A stretch of 64,000 nucleotides of DNA from Clostridiales bacterium UBA1234. GTDB taxonomy: Bacteria > Bacillota > Clostridia > TANB77 > UBA1234. The DNA is taken from contig DBWQ01000023.1 of NCBI GenBank assembly GCA_002308995.1, forward strand, positions 2,845-66,844, read 5' to 3'. The notes beneath the pieces are model-generated. The model had not been told where the DNA came from, made no database searches, and saw nothing but the letters and a program-made list of their open reading frames with translations. Each line of letters opens with the position of its first letter. Position 1 is the stretch's first letter. Positions 46,066-54,954 of this stretch are shown here, piece after piece. The translations under genes were made by a program, and so were the position numbers.

Positions 46066-46099
46066 CCGCTTAAGCTCCATTCTTTTTATCATTTCCACT

Positions 46100-47587
46100 T
46101 TACCAAGTATAAATTTTTTTTTCTTTGGCAGGAGGAATCTTTAAAAGTGATTCTTGTACCACAACTCTATCATCAAACGGTATTTTTTCTCCGTTGATTT
46201 CTTGATAAGTTTCATGTCCTTTTCCAGCAATTAAAATCAAATCACCTTTTTCCGCTTTACGAATCGCATGTTCAATGGCTTTTCTGCGATCGACAATTAC
46301 ACGATATTTTCCCTTGGTGTTTTTAATTCCCTCTTCTATCTCTTTACAAATCTCTTCTGGGTTTTCACTGCGAGGATTATCGGAAGTAATAATGGTATAC
46401 CCTGCAATTTTACCAGCAATTTCGCCCATCATAGGACGTTTAATTTTATCTCGATCACCACCACAACCAAACACACAAATTACTTTTCCTTTGGTATAGG
46501 ATTTGGTAGCACGTAAAATATTTTCTAAGCTATCGGGTGTATGCGCATAATCAATTAAAATAGTGTAATTTCTAGTACAAGGAACTACTTCTGATCTTCC
46601 TGGCACCTTGACGGTAGCAAGACCTTCTAAAACATCTTCTACTCCTGCCCCAAGTTTAATGGCAGCACAAATAGCAGCAAGGCTATTATATACAGTAAAC
46701 CTTCCTGGAATTGGCACTTTAATTCTCTCGATGATTTTATTAAATGGCATTTTAAAATCGGCATAGCTATTGGTGATGATAATATCTCTAGCAGAAACAT
46801 AAGGGTTATTATCCACTCCGTAAGTCGTCATCGGACAGCTTGCAATATTCATAATCTTTCTTGCATACATATCATCACTATTCACAAATCCCTCTTTGCA
46901 CATGGCAAAAAGTTTTGCCTTGGCATTAAAATACTCTTCAAAGCTTTGATAAAAATCCATATGATCTTGCGAAAGATTGGTAAAAATACCAATATCAAAC
47001 GAAATACCATCTACTCTATGTAAAGAAAGAGAATGCGCAGAAACCTCTAGTACTGCCACATTAACCCCATGATTTACCATCGCTCTTAATAAGCGCTGAA
47101 TATCCACACTTTCTGGAGAAGTTCTTTCGCTATCAATCCAATTTTCTCCATCAAAATACGCAATGGTTCCAATTAACCCTACTTTTTTACCAGCATGTTC
47201 TAGAATAGACTTAATCATGTAGCTTGTGGTTGTTTTTCCCTTAGTTCCTGTAACCCCTACTACTTTTAATTCTCTAGAAGGATGTTCATAAAAGTTACAT
47301 GCCATTTGTGGCATCACAAGACGCGTATCGGTAGCAGTTACTACTACCACATCACTTGGAATTTGACTTACATCAATGTGTCCCTCTTCTACTACAACGA
47401 CACGAGCACCATTTTGAATGGCTTCCATCACATATTGATGACCATCTTCTTTAAACCCGGCAATGGCAATAAACATACCATCTTTGGTAACCTTGTGGGA
47501 ATCATACGCAATCGATGAAACTTCCACATCTAGAGGATTGACAAGCTTAATCTCCTCTATCCCTTTCACAATCTCAGATAACTTCAT
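46100..47587 (-). CDS. murE: UDP-N-acetylmuramoyl-tripeptide synthetase MurE
   Basis: A Mur ligase of 495 residues that adds the third amino acid to the peptidoglycan stem. The ATP loop is VTGTKGKTTTSYMI, the middle domain has SAHSLSLHRVDG and TNLSQDHMDFY, and the C-terminal domain has IDYAHTPDSL. The specificity region reads TSDNPRSENPEEI: the Asp-Asn-Pro-Arg motif is typical of meso-diaminopimelate ligases. AAGGAGG precedes the ATG. A good promoter lies in the 129-base gap after the PBP gene. Confidence 0.96.
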   Translation of the reverse strand: MKLSEIVKGIEEIKLVNPLDVEVSSIAYDSHKVTKDGMFIAIAGFKEDGHQYVMEAIQNGARVVVVEEGHIDVSQIPSDVVVVTATDTRLVMPQMACNFYEHPSRELKVVGVTGTKGKTTTSYMIKSILEHAGKKVGLIGTIAYFDGENWIDSERTSPESVDIQRLLRAMVNHGVNVAVLEVSAHSLSLHRVDGISFDIGIFTNLSQDHMDFYQSFEEYFNAKAKLFAMCKEGFVNSDDMYARKIMNIASCPMTTYGVDNNPYVSARDIIITNSYADFKMPFNKIIERIKVPIPGRFTVYNSLAAICAAIKLGAGVEDVLEGLATVKVPGRSEVVPCTRNYTILIDYAHTPDSLENILRATKSYTKGKVICVFGCGGDRDKIKRPMMGEIAGKIAGYTIITSDNPRSENPEEICKEIEEGIKNTKGKYRVIVDRRKAIEHAIRKAEKGDLILIAGKGHETYQEINGEKIPFDDRVVVQESLLKIPPAKEKKIYTW

Positions 47588-47674
47588 TTTTCTTCCTCCT
47601 TGTAATGATTTGATTACAAAATTAACAAACACCAAATGCTTCTCATAAATTATTATGAAGCACCGCTATCAATT

Positions 47675-47703
47675 ATTATATGATAACTGATTTCATTTCT
47701 CAA
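47675..47703 (-). promoter_or_regulatory. SigA-type promoter for murE-mraY-ftsW
   Basis: Minus strand TTGAGA (47698-47703), 17-base spacer, TATAAT (47675-47680). Its leader holds a small hairpin around GCTTCAT...ATGAGAAGC. Confidence 0.72.
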
Positions 47704-47716
47704 TAGCATTTCGTGA

Positions 47717-49897
47717 TTACTCCACATCAATTCCTACTGGTCTAAATTCCACTCTGACAATCGTTCCTTGCTCGACCACGGTTCCTTCTGGTGGATCTTG
47801 TAATACAGACATACCACTTCCTGAAATTTTGATATTGAGCTTTTTGTCTGAAAGTTTTTTCGTAGCAGTTACAATGTCTAGGTTCTTAACATCAGGAACG
47901 GTTGTATTAAACCTTGTGTCGTTACCCTCTAGGTATAATTTTACTAATGATTTTTCATTAATGGTTTCACTCGCAAGAGGCATTTGTGAAACAACCATTT
48001 GATTTAAATCAGAAGTGTCTACATCATATTTTAATCCAACAGAATTCAGCATGCGGATAGCCTCACCAACGGTTCGATTGGTTACGTTAGGAACCGTTAC
48101 CTTTTTAATGGTATCCTTGGTTTCATAATTCTTTTGCACTTCTAGATACTCTAAAACCTCTCCTAAAATATTGGCAACCACAGGAGCTGCTACCGCACCA
48201 CCTTGGTGACCTTGGGCACCTCTAGGATTCATTAAAGTAAGCATAATGGCAACTTGTGGATTATCTGCTGGTGCTAACGCGACAAAGGAGGCAGCATAGG
48301 TCGTAGCATCACCTCTACCCTGTTCTGCCGTACTAGTTTTTCCGGCAATATAATAACCATCAATTTTACCATTTTTACCGGTTCCCTCTTCGACAACACT
48401 TTCCATCATATCAACCACTTTATCGGCTGTATCTTTTGAGAAAACTTGTTTCACGATAACGGGCTCCACTTCTTGAATCAAATTTCCTTTGCCATCAATA
48501 ATTTGCTTCACAATTCTAGGCTTCATTAAATTACCACCATTAGCAAGAGAGCAAATGGAATTTAACATATTTAACTGCGTTAAGGTAAACCCTTGCCCAA
48601 AGGAAGCCGAAGCAATCGTAGAATCTGATACTTGCGAAATAGCGTGAATCACACCATTTACCTCACCTGGCAAATCAACTCCGGTTCTCTTAGAAATCCC
48701 GAGTGCCGATAAGTATTGATAAAATGTATTTTTACCAAGTTTCAATGCAATAGACATAAACACAGGGTTGCAAGAATTCATTAACCCTTTTCTTAAACTT
48801 TGTGCGCCATGAGGATTATAATATCTCCAGCATTTCATATTCCAGCCTTCAATATCCAAAAAGCCAACACAGTTAAATTGCACCTTTTCAATATCTGTTA
48901 CTAAGCCTTCTTCAAGCGCAATTGCTGCCGTAATTGTTTTAAACACAGAGCCTGGCTCAAACGTATCCGTAATGGTACGATTTCTCCACAAAGTTTGAAG
49001 TGCTGTTGTTTTCTCTGCCGTAGACATCTCTTCCCATTTTTCCGCCATGCTTTCATCCGTATGCGTAAAAGGAGTATTCGGATCATAATCTGGCGAAACT
49101 GCCATCGCCAGAATATCTCCTGTTTTTGGGTTCATCACCACACAAGAAGCATAATCTACAGGGCTATTATCAACTACTGCCTGGTCTAAATATTTTTCCG
49201 TTATATACTGAATCATCTCATCAATGGTTAATACAAGGTTTAATCCATCTTCTGGCTGTATGTATTTTTCATCATTTAAAGGAAGTTCATTTCCTACCCC
49301 ATCAATGCCAACTACTAATTGACCTGGTACACCTTTTAAAACACTCTCATATTGAAGTTCTAGGCCTTCTAGTCCTTGATTATCCACTCCACAAAACCCA
49401 AGCACATGAGAAAGCAGTCTACCGTTAGGATAATACCTTTTGGTATCTTCATAAATATTAATGCCTTTGATTTTTTCACTTGCCATCCAATCACGTACTT
49501 GATCCGTCACTTCTTTATCTAGTTTTTTGGCTATGATTTCATCCGCACTATTCTTTTGGGTCTTTTCTAAAATCGTTTCATAATCTAAATTTAAAATCTC
49601 CGCAAGACCTTTCGCAGTTCTTTCTTTATCTTCTTTTTCAATGTTTTTCGGTGTAATGCTGATGGTTTCAACGGTAACACTTTCGGCAAGAACTGTTCCA
49701 TTACGATCATAGATTACGCCACGCTTAGGGCTAATGGTTCTATTTTTGGTTTGTTGGTTATACGAAAGTTCTTTTAGCTCTGCCCCTTTCACAATTTGCC
49801 ACTTAAACAAATTGCTTAATAAATACAGAATAAACACTCCAAACAAGACCATTAACACAATCATTCTTTTTTTATTTTTCACACTTGCTTTTGGCAT
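47717..49897 (-). CDS. Class B penicillin-binding protein with PASTA domains (SpoVD/PBP2X-like)
   Basis: A 726-residue transpeptidase that crosslinks peptidoglycan, probably the FtsW partner. It has an N-terminal membrane segment (about residues 14-34), a dimerisation domain, and a transpeptidase domain with the active Ser in EPGSVFKTI, the Asn of SCNPVF and the KTST motif of AGKTSTAEQG. Two C-terminal PASTA modules follow (VPNVTNRTVGEAIRML and VPDVKNLDIVTATKKL). SpoVD and vegetative PBP2B types both have PASTA domains; I cannot choose. GAGGTG precedes the ATG at 49897, and an in-frame ATG five codons earlier is possible. Confidence 0.93.
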   Translation of the reverse strand: MPKASVKNKKRMIVLMVLFGVFILYLLSNLFKWQIVKGAELKELSYNQQTKNRTISPKRGVIYDRNGTVLAESVTVETISITPKNIEKEDKERTAKGLAEILNLDYETILEKTQKNSADEIIAKKLDKEVTDQVRDWMASEKIKGINIYEDTKRYYPNGRLLSHVLGFCGVDNQGLEGLELQYESVLKGVPGQLVVGIDGVGNELPLNDEKYIQPEDGLNLVLTIDEMIQYITEKYLDQAVVDNSPVDYASCVVMNPKTGDILAMAVSPDYDPNTPFTHTDESMAEKWEEMSTAEKTTALQTLWRNRTITDTFEPGSVFKTITAAIALEEGLVTDIEKVQFNCVGFLDIEGWNMKCWRYYNPHGAQSLRKGLMNSCNPVFMSIALKLGKNTFYQYLSALGISKRTGVDLPGEVNGVIHAISQVSDSTIASASFGQGFTLTQLNMLNSICSLANGGNLMKPRIVKQIIDGKGNLIQEVEPVIVKQVFSKDTADKVVDMMESVVEEGTGKNGKIDGYYIAGKTSTAEQGRGDATTYAASFVALAPADNPQVAIMLTLMNPRGAQGHQGGAVAAPVVANILGEVLEYLEVQKNYETKDTIKKVTVPNVTNRTVGEAIRMLNSVGLKYDVDTSDLNQMVVSQMPLASETINEKSLVKLYLEGNDTRFNTTVPDVKNLDIVTATKKLSDKKLNIKISGSGMSVLQDPPEGTVVEQGTIVRVEFRPVGIDVE

Positions 49898-49924
49898 CGT
49901 GACACCTCTCATTCTTTACTATAT

Positions 49925-49945
49925 ATTATAACAAGTTCAAGGATA
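49925..49945 (-). promoter_or_regulatory. Extended -10 promoter for the PBP gene
   Basis: Minus strand TGTTATAAT (-10 at 49925-49930). A TTGTAA lies 15 bases upstream, a short spacer. Confidence 0.55.
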
Positions 49946-49961
49946 TTACAATAAAAAAGGA

Positions 49962-50023
49962 GGAAAAAAATAGCGGTCTAAGACCGCCACAGCACAAAAA
50001 AATAGGCGGTCTTTTCGCCGCCT
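49962..50023 (-). terminator. Tandem terminators after the ftsL-like gene
   Basis: Two consecutive GC-rich hairpins on the minus strand (50004-50023 and 49972-49988), each followed by a run of seven Ts. They separate mraZ-rsmH-ftsL from the PBP gene. Confidence 0.85.
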
Positions 50024-50026
50024 CTA

Positions 50027-50782
50027 TTAGTCTAATACCTTTAAAAATTGATTAAATACGGTTGTCACCTTATCATCTCTTACTTCTTCTTTAATCTCAA
50101 TCGGAGTCGTAATTTTATCTTCTTTCTCAATGACAATTTTTTGAATTTGAGATGCTTTTGGTTTTTGCATGCCTAATTGATACTTGGCATAGTTTTCAAT
50201 ATAAGATAAATCCGTATTTTGCTTAATATTAGATTCAATTTGAGCATTAATCGTTTCTTTTTCTTTTAAACTTGCCTTGATACTATTCACATCGTTAAAT
50301 GACTCATTAATCGTAGTATAACGATAGCAAATCAAAAAGAACATCGCAAATAGCATCGTGCACAATATTACCGTTTTGACTGTGGTAGCTGCTTTTGCCT
50401 TTTGCCTTGCAATTTCCATTTCTTTTTTCGTTTTAGCTACTTGCATCTTTTTCAGCTTTAATTCTTCTACCTTTTGAACTTTTTCTTTCTTTTGAAATAC
50501 AACAGGGTCAAGATTTGTCTCTTTTTTCTTGGTAGTTTTTGATGCTGTATGTGGTGCAACCGTTATGTGTGGCGTAGCTGCTTTTTTCTTGGTCTTGGTT
50601 GTCACACCAATAAAATCATCACGAAGTGCATTACGAGTTGCAAGCCTTGTTGCCTCACTCGTTGGTCTTCTCACTGCAGTTTGCGTATGAGTAGGACGAG
50701 AAGAAGGCATAGCATTTCTTGCTACACCTTGTCTTGCTCTTGCATATCCGTAATAATCGTACTCTGCGCTAACAGCTGGCAT
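50027..50782 (-). CDS. ftsL: FtsL-like septum protein (divisome, bitopic)
   Basis: Its place between rsmH and the PBP gene, three bases after rsmH, and its topology indicate FtsL. A 135-residue basic cytoplasmic part comes first (Tyr/Arg/Thr-rich, then Lys-rich helix), then one membrane segment (about residues 137-157, TVILCTMLFAMFFLICY), then a leucine-zipper-like coiled coil with YAKYQLGMQKP, a phrase common in FtsL/DivIC proteins. At 251 residues it is longer than usual because of the cytoplasmic extension. It helps recruit FtsW and its PBP partner. Confidence 0.82.
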   Translation of the reverse strand: MPAVSAEYDYYGYARARQGVARNAMPSSRPTHTQTAVRRPTSEATRLATRNALRDDFIGVTTKTKKKAATPHITVAPHTASKTTKKKETNLDPVVFQKKEKVQKVEELKLKKMQVAKTKKEMEIARQKAKAATTVKTVILCTMLFAMFFLICYRYTTINESFNDVNSIKASLKEKETINAQIESNIKQNTDLSYIENYAKYQLGMQKPKASQIQKIVIEKEDKITTPIEIKEEVRDDKVTTVFNQFLKVLD

Positions 50783-50785
50783 CGA

Positions 50786-51721
50786 CTACACCCTTTCTTG
50801 ATCATTTCTTTCAAAAATTCTCAATTTTGCACTCTTGGAACGTGGATTTCGTTCTTGTTCTTCTATGCTTGGAATAATTGGCTTTTTGGTAAGAATCTTA
50901 CCATACGATACATACCCACAAACACACTTTGGAAAATCTTTTGGGCAAGTGCATCTGCCCTCATATTCAATAAACGTATTTTTAATAATTCTATCTTCTA
51001 ACGAATGAAACGTAATCACACAAAGCCTTCCGCCAGGATTTAATAGCATAATCGAATCACGAACAGCTTTTTGTAAATCCCTTAGTTCCCCATTCACCTC
51101 GATGCGAAGTGCTTGGAAAACCCTTTTTAAAGAATCCACCGTTGTTTTAGGATTGACCATGCGAATGATGTCTGCAAGTTCTGTCGTTGTTTCAATCGGT
51201 TTTTCTTCTCTCATTTTACAAATCTTATTTGCTATCTTTCTAGATAGCTTTTCTTCGCCATACTCAAAAAAGACATTCGCAAGTTTTTCTTCTGGGTATT
51301 GATTAACTACATACTCCGCATCCAAACTTTGATTTTGATCCATTCTCATATCAAGTCTTGCTTCTTTGGTATAGCTAAATCCTCTACTTGGTTCATCAAT
51401 TTGATACGAAGAAACGCCCAAATCTAACAAAATGCCATCCACCTTTTGGATGTTAAGGCTAGCCAAATGATCTTTCATATCTTCATGCTTGCCCCATACA
51501 TACCTAACATTTTCATAGTTTTTTAAGCGTTCTTTACTTGCACAAAGTGCCTCCTCATCTCTATCGATTCCCACTAAAAGCCCCTCTTGGGAAAGCCTTT
51601 CGATAATCTTTGAGGAATGACCTGCGCCACCAATTGTACCATCTACATAAATGCCATTCGGCTTAATATGAAGCCCCTCTATGCACTCTTGTAGCATAAT
51701 TGGTTCATGCTTAAATTCCAT
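50786..51721 (-). CDS. rsmH: 16S rRNA (cytosine-1402-N4)-methyltransferase RsmH
   Basis: A 311-residue SAM-dependent methyltransferase that modifies C1402 in the ribosomal decoding centre. Motifs: HEPIMLQECIEGL at the start, DGTIGGAGHSSKI (SAM loop), GILLDLGVSSYQID, RLDMRMDQNQ, QALRIEVNGEL and ITFHSLEDRIIKN. It is the second gene of the dcw cluster. AAAGGTG lies upstream, after a strong hairpin that could regulate it. Confidence 0.97.
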   Translation of the reverse strand: MEFKHEPIMLQECIEGLHIKPNGIYVDGTIGGAGHSSKIIERLSQEGLLVGIDRDEEALCASKERLKNYENVRYVWGKHEDMKDHLASLNIQKVDGILLDLGVSSYQIDEPSRGFSYTKEARLDMRMDQNQSLDAEYVVNQYPEEKLANVFFEYGEEKLSRKIANKICKMREEKPIETTTELADIIRMVNPKTTVDSLKRVFQALRIEVNGELRDLQKAVRDSIMLLNPGGRLCVITFHSLEDRIIKNTFIEYEGRCTCPKDFPKCVCGYVSYGKILTKKPIIPSIEEQERNPRSKSAKLRIFERNDQERV

Positions 51722-51735
51722 ACTTTCTCACACCT

Positions 51736-51771
51736 TTAAAAAAGTAAGCGGTCACGGTTTAGGTGACCGCT
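51736..51771 (-). terminator. Hairpin with U-run between mraZ and rsmH (possible attenuator)
   Basis: A 9-bp GC-rich stem (51747-51755 with 51763-51771) is followed by TACTTTTTT on the minus strand, only 20 bases before the rsmH start. The 51772-52010 leader also has a direct repeat ttttttctttggtaattt. Confidence 0.6.
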
Positions 51772-52010
51772 CATCTTTCCTTGCCTTTTGGACTGTGGAT
51801 GAATCATCCGTCCGTTTTTTCTTTGGTAATTTTTAAGTTTTTTCTTTGGTAATTTAAAAAATCTTATCTTAGGTAAATTAAAAATGTTATCTTATGTACA
51901 TTTATGCATTGATTATAATGAACAAACTTGTTTGGGCTATTTTTATGCCCTTTTTCCTTTGTAACTTAAAACTTTTTCTTTTGTATTTATTTAAATAGGC
52001 ATACGCCTAA

Positions 52011-52442
52011 TTAAATACCAAGCATTGACATCTTTTCAGCAATATCATCGCTGTCTTGATTATCGTTATATGAATTCCAACTTTCTTTGCTCCAAATCTC
52101 AATACGATTAGAAACACCAATCACAACAACATCTTTCACTAGATTTGCATACTCTCTTAAATTGCCTGAGATTAAAATTCTTCCTTGTGCATCAAACTCA
52201 CACTCAATAGCACTAGAAAAGAAGAATCTTGTAAAGTTTCTTGCATCTTTGCCCGTAATTAAAGGTAGTGTTTTTACTTTTTCTTCGATAGCCTTCCACT
52301 CTTCAATAGAGTAACCATAAAGGCAACCATCAAAACCTTTGGTAACGATAAACCTCTCTCCAAGCTCCGTACGGAACTTAGCTGGAACGATCATTCTGCC
52401 CTTGGCATCAATGGTATGAGAATACTCACCAATTAGCATCAT
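52011..52442 (-). CDS. mraZ: Transcriptional regulator MraZ
   Basis: A 143-residue protein with two AbrB-like domains; it opens the dcw cluster and represses it in several bacteria. Features: IGEYSHTIDAKGRMIVPAKFR at the start and the second domain FDAQGRILISGNLREYANL. AAAGGAG precedes two consecutive ATGs; I use the first, ignoring an upstream in-frame GTG. Three GTGG repeats at 10-base spacing sit just upstream and are a likely self-operator. Confidence 0.96.
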   Translation of the reverse strand: MMLIGEYSHTIDAKGRMIVPAKFRTELGERFIVTKGFDGCLYGYSIEEWKAIEEKVKTLPLITGKDARNFTRFFFSSAIECEFDAQGRILISGNLREYANLVKDVVVIGVSNRIEIWSKESWNSYNDNQDSDDIAEKMSMLGI

Positions 52443-52460
52443 AACCACTCCTTTCGTTTA

Positions 52461-52484
52461 CCACTTTCCACCACTTTTCCCCAC
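52461..52484 (-). promoter_or_regulatory. Putative MraZ operator: three GTGG repeats, 10-bp period
   Basis: CCAC occurs at 52461, 52471 and 52481 (GTGG on the minus strand), between the promoter and the mraZ start. A fourth copy at 52445 is off the period. MraZ is known to bind short repeats with helical spacing upstream of its own gene. Confidence 0.7.
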
Positions 52485-52494
52485 CTTTGATTAA

Positions 52495-52523
52495 ATTTTA
52501 CCCCATTTTGGCTTCCAATGCAA
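52495..52523 (-). promoter_or_regulatory. SigA-type promoter of the mraZ-rsmH-ftsL unit
   Basis: Minus strand TTGCAT (52518-52523), 17-base spacer, TAAAAT (52495-52500). Confidence 0.7.
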
Positions 52524-52542
52524 GTATTTTTGCAAAAAAAGA

Positions 52543-52577
52543 TAAAAAAAAAGCCGACAATTTGTCGACTTTTTTTG
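52543..52577 (-). terminator. Terminator of the Spo0E-like gene
   Basis: The stem (52553-52560 with 52562-52569) is flanked by long A- and T-runs and can work in both directions. Confidence 0.82.
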
Positions 52578-52582
52578 CGCTT

Positions 52583-52723
52583 TTACTCGCTAGTCCTCTT
52601 ATAATACTGTGTAATGTATTTGTCAAGCTCCTTACTTACCTCGTAAATCTCATCATAAGTGGCACCTTTAGCAACCAAAGCGTCTAATTTTGCTCTTAAT
52701 TCTTCGATTTTTTGACTTAACAT
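52583..52723 (-). CDS. Spo0E-like aspartyl-phosphate phosphatase, 46 aa
   Basis: A very small gene easily missed. The product has two helices: MLSQKIEELRAKLDALV, then EIYEVSKELDKYITQYY. The Ser-Lys-Glu-Leu-Asp stretch matches the SQELD-type motif of Spo0E-family phosphatases, which dephosphorylate Spo0A to restrain sporulation. A TAGGTGAT site sits just before the ATG, and the gene has its own promoter and terminator. It hints that the host has Spo0A, though no other sporulation gene is in the window. Confidence 0.75.
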   Translation of the reverse strand: MLSQKIEELRAKLDALVAKGATYDEIYEVSKELDKYITQYYKRTSE

Positions 52724-52753
52724 CTACATCACCTAGGCCCTTTCGTTATCTTT

Positions 52754-52782
52754 AGGGTATCACATCCTAGATGGATAGTCAA
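52754..52782 (-). promoter_or_regulatory. Promoter of the Spo0E-like gene
   Basis: Minus strand TTGACT (52777-52782), 17-base spacer, TACCCT (52754-52759). The -35 overlaps the end of lgt. Confidence 0.55.
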
Positions 52783-53586
52783 TCTACATGATTATCTTTC
52801 GGTCGACAGCATTCGACAAAAAAATACACGCCAAATGCCCCTAAGCACAAAAGAACACTTAAGATTTGCGAAACTCTCAAGCTTCCTACCATTAACGAAT
52901 CGGTTCGAAGCCCTTCTATCAAAGCTCTTCCAAATCCATATAGCATAAAATAGAGGCAAAGTATCTGTCCCGAAAACTTTCTCTTTTTACGAAGAAGCAT
53001 GAGCATCACAAAAATGCAAAAATCTAAAACAGACTCATATAGAAAAGTTGGGTGAACATGGATAAAATCCTGCACTTCCTCACTATAAATTCTCATTTTG
53101 AATAAACTCTCTGTCACGCTTCCATAGGCTTCTTGGTTAACAAAATTTCCCCATCTTCCAATGGATTGTGCTAAAGCTATCACCGGCATGCCAAAATCCG
53201 CCAAATCCAAAAAGGAGATTTTTTTGATGAAGCAATAAATGATTCCGGCTACCATTCCTCCTAAGATGCCACCGTAAATTGCAAGTCCACCGCTGGTAAA
53301 TTTTAAAAATATCTGCCAGATGCGTTGCATAGTAATCCCAACTAAAAATCACATAGTATAGTCTTGCACAAAGAATTCCTACCAAAATGGCAATGAACGA
53401 AAACTCCATCACCGTATCAAAAGAAATCCCAAAAAGGCCTTCATTCTTCTTGCAAATCCAAAGAGCTAGCATGATACCAGTGGCAATCAAAATGCCATAC
53501 CAATAGATTTGCAAGTCTCCAATCTCTATTGCTACAGGATCTATATGAAACGTTAAGTTAAAATTCGGAAACGAAATAGGATACAT
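52779..53586 (-). CDS. lgt: Prolipoprotein diacylglyceryl transferase, needs +1 shift at CGG
   Basis: A membrane enzyme that attaches diacylglycerol to the lipobox Cys of prolipoproteins. With one +1 shift it is 268 residues, the normal size. Before the shift: IYWYGILIATGIM and GILCARLYYVIF. After it: GGLAIYGGILGGMVAG and the family signature IGRWGNFVNQEAYG, then HPTFLYES. The join is at codon 99, CAG-CGG-T read CAG-(C)-GGT, making IYQGGLAIYGG, which matches the usual Gly-Gly of the family. Lgt acts just before LspA. It follows ymfH by 36 bases. Confidence 0.94.
53290..53292 (-). other. CGG +1 recoding site in lgt
   Basis: In-phase CGG (codon 99) after CAG. Skipping C gives GGT, the first Gly of Gly-Gly-Leu-Ala. 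Confidence 0.93.
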
Positions 53587-53622
53587 GCTTTTCTTCCTTT
53601 CTAACAGCGTTTTTTCCTCTTC

Positions 53623-54930
53623 TTATGCTGATGTTTTTGGCTTAATCACCGAAATTGCCATTTTACTTGGATCAAAATGCTTACGAATGGCCTCTTCTAC
53701 CATCTTTTGGTCAACTTGCTCATAAGCTTTGACATAATCAAATGTGTTGATTCCCTTAAAATAATCTGAAATGACCATGGTAGCCACCCCAGAAACATCA
53801 TTAAAGCGTTTCACAAAATTGCCATAAAGCACCTTCTTGGTTCTCTCAAATTCCTCTTGATTCACTCCATGTTTCTTAAGTTCTTCAATTTGATCTACCA
53901 CTCTTTGCACTACTTTTTGGTAATCGGTCGATTCATTATCAAAAGAGGTATACGCATAGTCTTCTTCATACGTAAAAGATAGTCCAAACTCTCTGGTAAC
54001 CAATCCTTCACTATATAGTTCTTCAAATAGCTTTGTGCTTTTACCAGCAATTAATTCTAGGGCAATTTGAAGTGCCACATCGTACTGCAAAACGTCTTTA
54101 TGCTCTTGTTCATACCCACTTTCTAGCATTTGACGATTAAAATTATCCTTATACCCAAACATAAAACTTGGAAGACTTACTTCCATCTCTTTTTCTATTT
54201 TGCTTTGGTAGATTTCTTCTTTTTCTTCTCCATAGTCACGCTCAATTTTATCTAACGTACCTTTTGGTTTCACATTTTCTTTGATTAAGTTCACCACTTC
54301 TTCCACATTCACATTGCCTACGACACAAATCACCATATTTGATGGTTTATAGAAATTGTGGTAACACTTATATAAAATGTCCGGCGTAATATGAGAAATG
54401 GTTTCCACCGTTCCTGCAATATCTTTGGTAATCGCATGTTTGCCATAGAGGCAATTCACAAAGCCAAAGAATAATTGCCAATCAGGATCATCATCGTACA
54501 TGCCAATTTCTTGGCCAATAATGCCCTTTTCCTTTTCTACATTTTCTTCTGTCAAATACGGATTTTGCACAAAATGCATTAAGGCTTTAAAAATCTCTGT
54601 AAAATGATCCGTGGTATCAAATAAATAGGCTGTATGATTAAAGCTAGTATACGCATTGGGATTGGCTCCCATTTTGGTGAGCTTATCTAGCGCATTTTCG
54701 CCCTCTTCTTGCTCAAAAAGTTTATGTTCCAAAAAATGAGCCACCCCATCGGGAACGGTAAGCATTTCATCTTCTCCCTCTGGTTTAAAACGATAATTAA
54801 TCGAACCAAAGTGTGTTGCATACGTGGCATATTTTCTGCTCACATTTTTCATAGGAATAATAATCACGTCTAACCCATTTTCTAGTTTTTCAATATGCAT
54901 CGTCTCGTTTAAACACTGTTTTTCCAACAT
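53623..54930 (-). CDS. ymfH: M16 family zinc peptidase, YmfH type (catalytic)
   Basis: A 435-residue inverzincin-type protease. The inverted zinc motif HFLEH is at about residues 66-70 (GVAHFLEHKLFEQEEG), with the downstream Glu ligand in EKGIIGQEIGMYDDDPDW. The second M16 domain has the Arg/Tyr pair in the YSEGLVTREFG to SFTYEEDYAY region. It lies 24 bases after the non-catalytic partner, and the two probably form a heterodimer. In several Firmicutes the pair has been linked to elongation factor P modification; the role here is inferred. Confidence 0.93.
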   Translation of the reverse strand: MLEKQCLNETMHIEKLENGLDVIIIPMKNVSRKYATYATHFGSINYRFKPEGEDEMLTVPDGVAHFLEHKLFEQEEGENALDKLTKMGANPNAYTSFNHTAYLFDTTDHFTEIFKALMHFVQNPYLTEENVEKEKGIIGQEIGMYDDDPDWQLFFGFVNCLYGKHAITKDIAGTVETISHITPDILYKCYHNFYKPSNMVICVVGNVNVEEVVNLIKENVKPKGTLDKIERDYGEEKEEIYQSKIEKEMEVSLPSFMFGYKDNFNRQMLESGYEQEHKDVLQYDVALQIALELIAGKSTKLFEELYSEGLVTREFGLSFTYEEDYAYTSFDNESTDYQKVVQRVVDQIEELKKHGVNQEEFERTKKVLYGNFVKRFNDVSGVATMVISDYFKGINTFDYVKAYEQVDQKMVEEAIRKHFDPSKMAISVIKPKTSA

Positions 54931-54954
54931 TCATTCCTCCTTCCACTTAAGTCA

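Noticed and set aside
46066..46098. A longer mraY start that would contain an in-phase CGG
   Set aside because: GGAG lies nine bases before the ATG at 46065, so the CGG falls just outside the coding region and is not an eleventh site.
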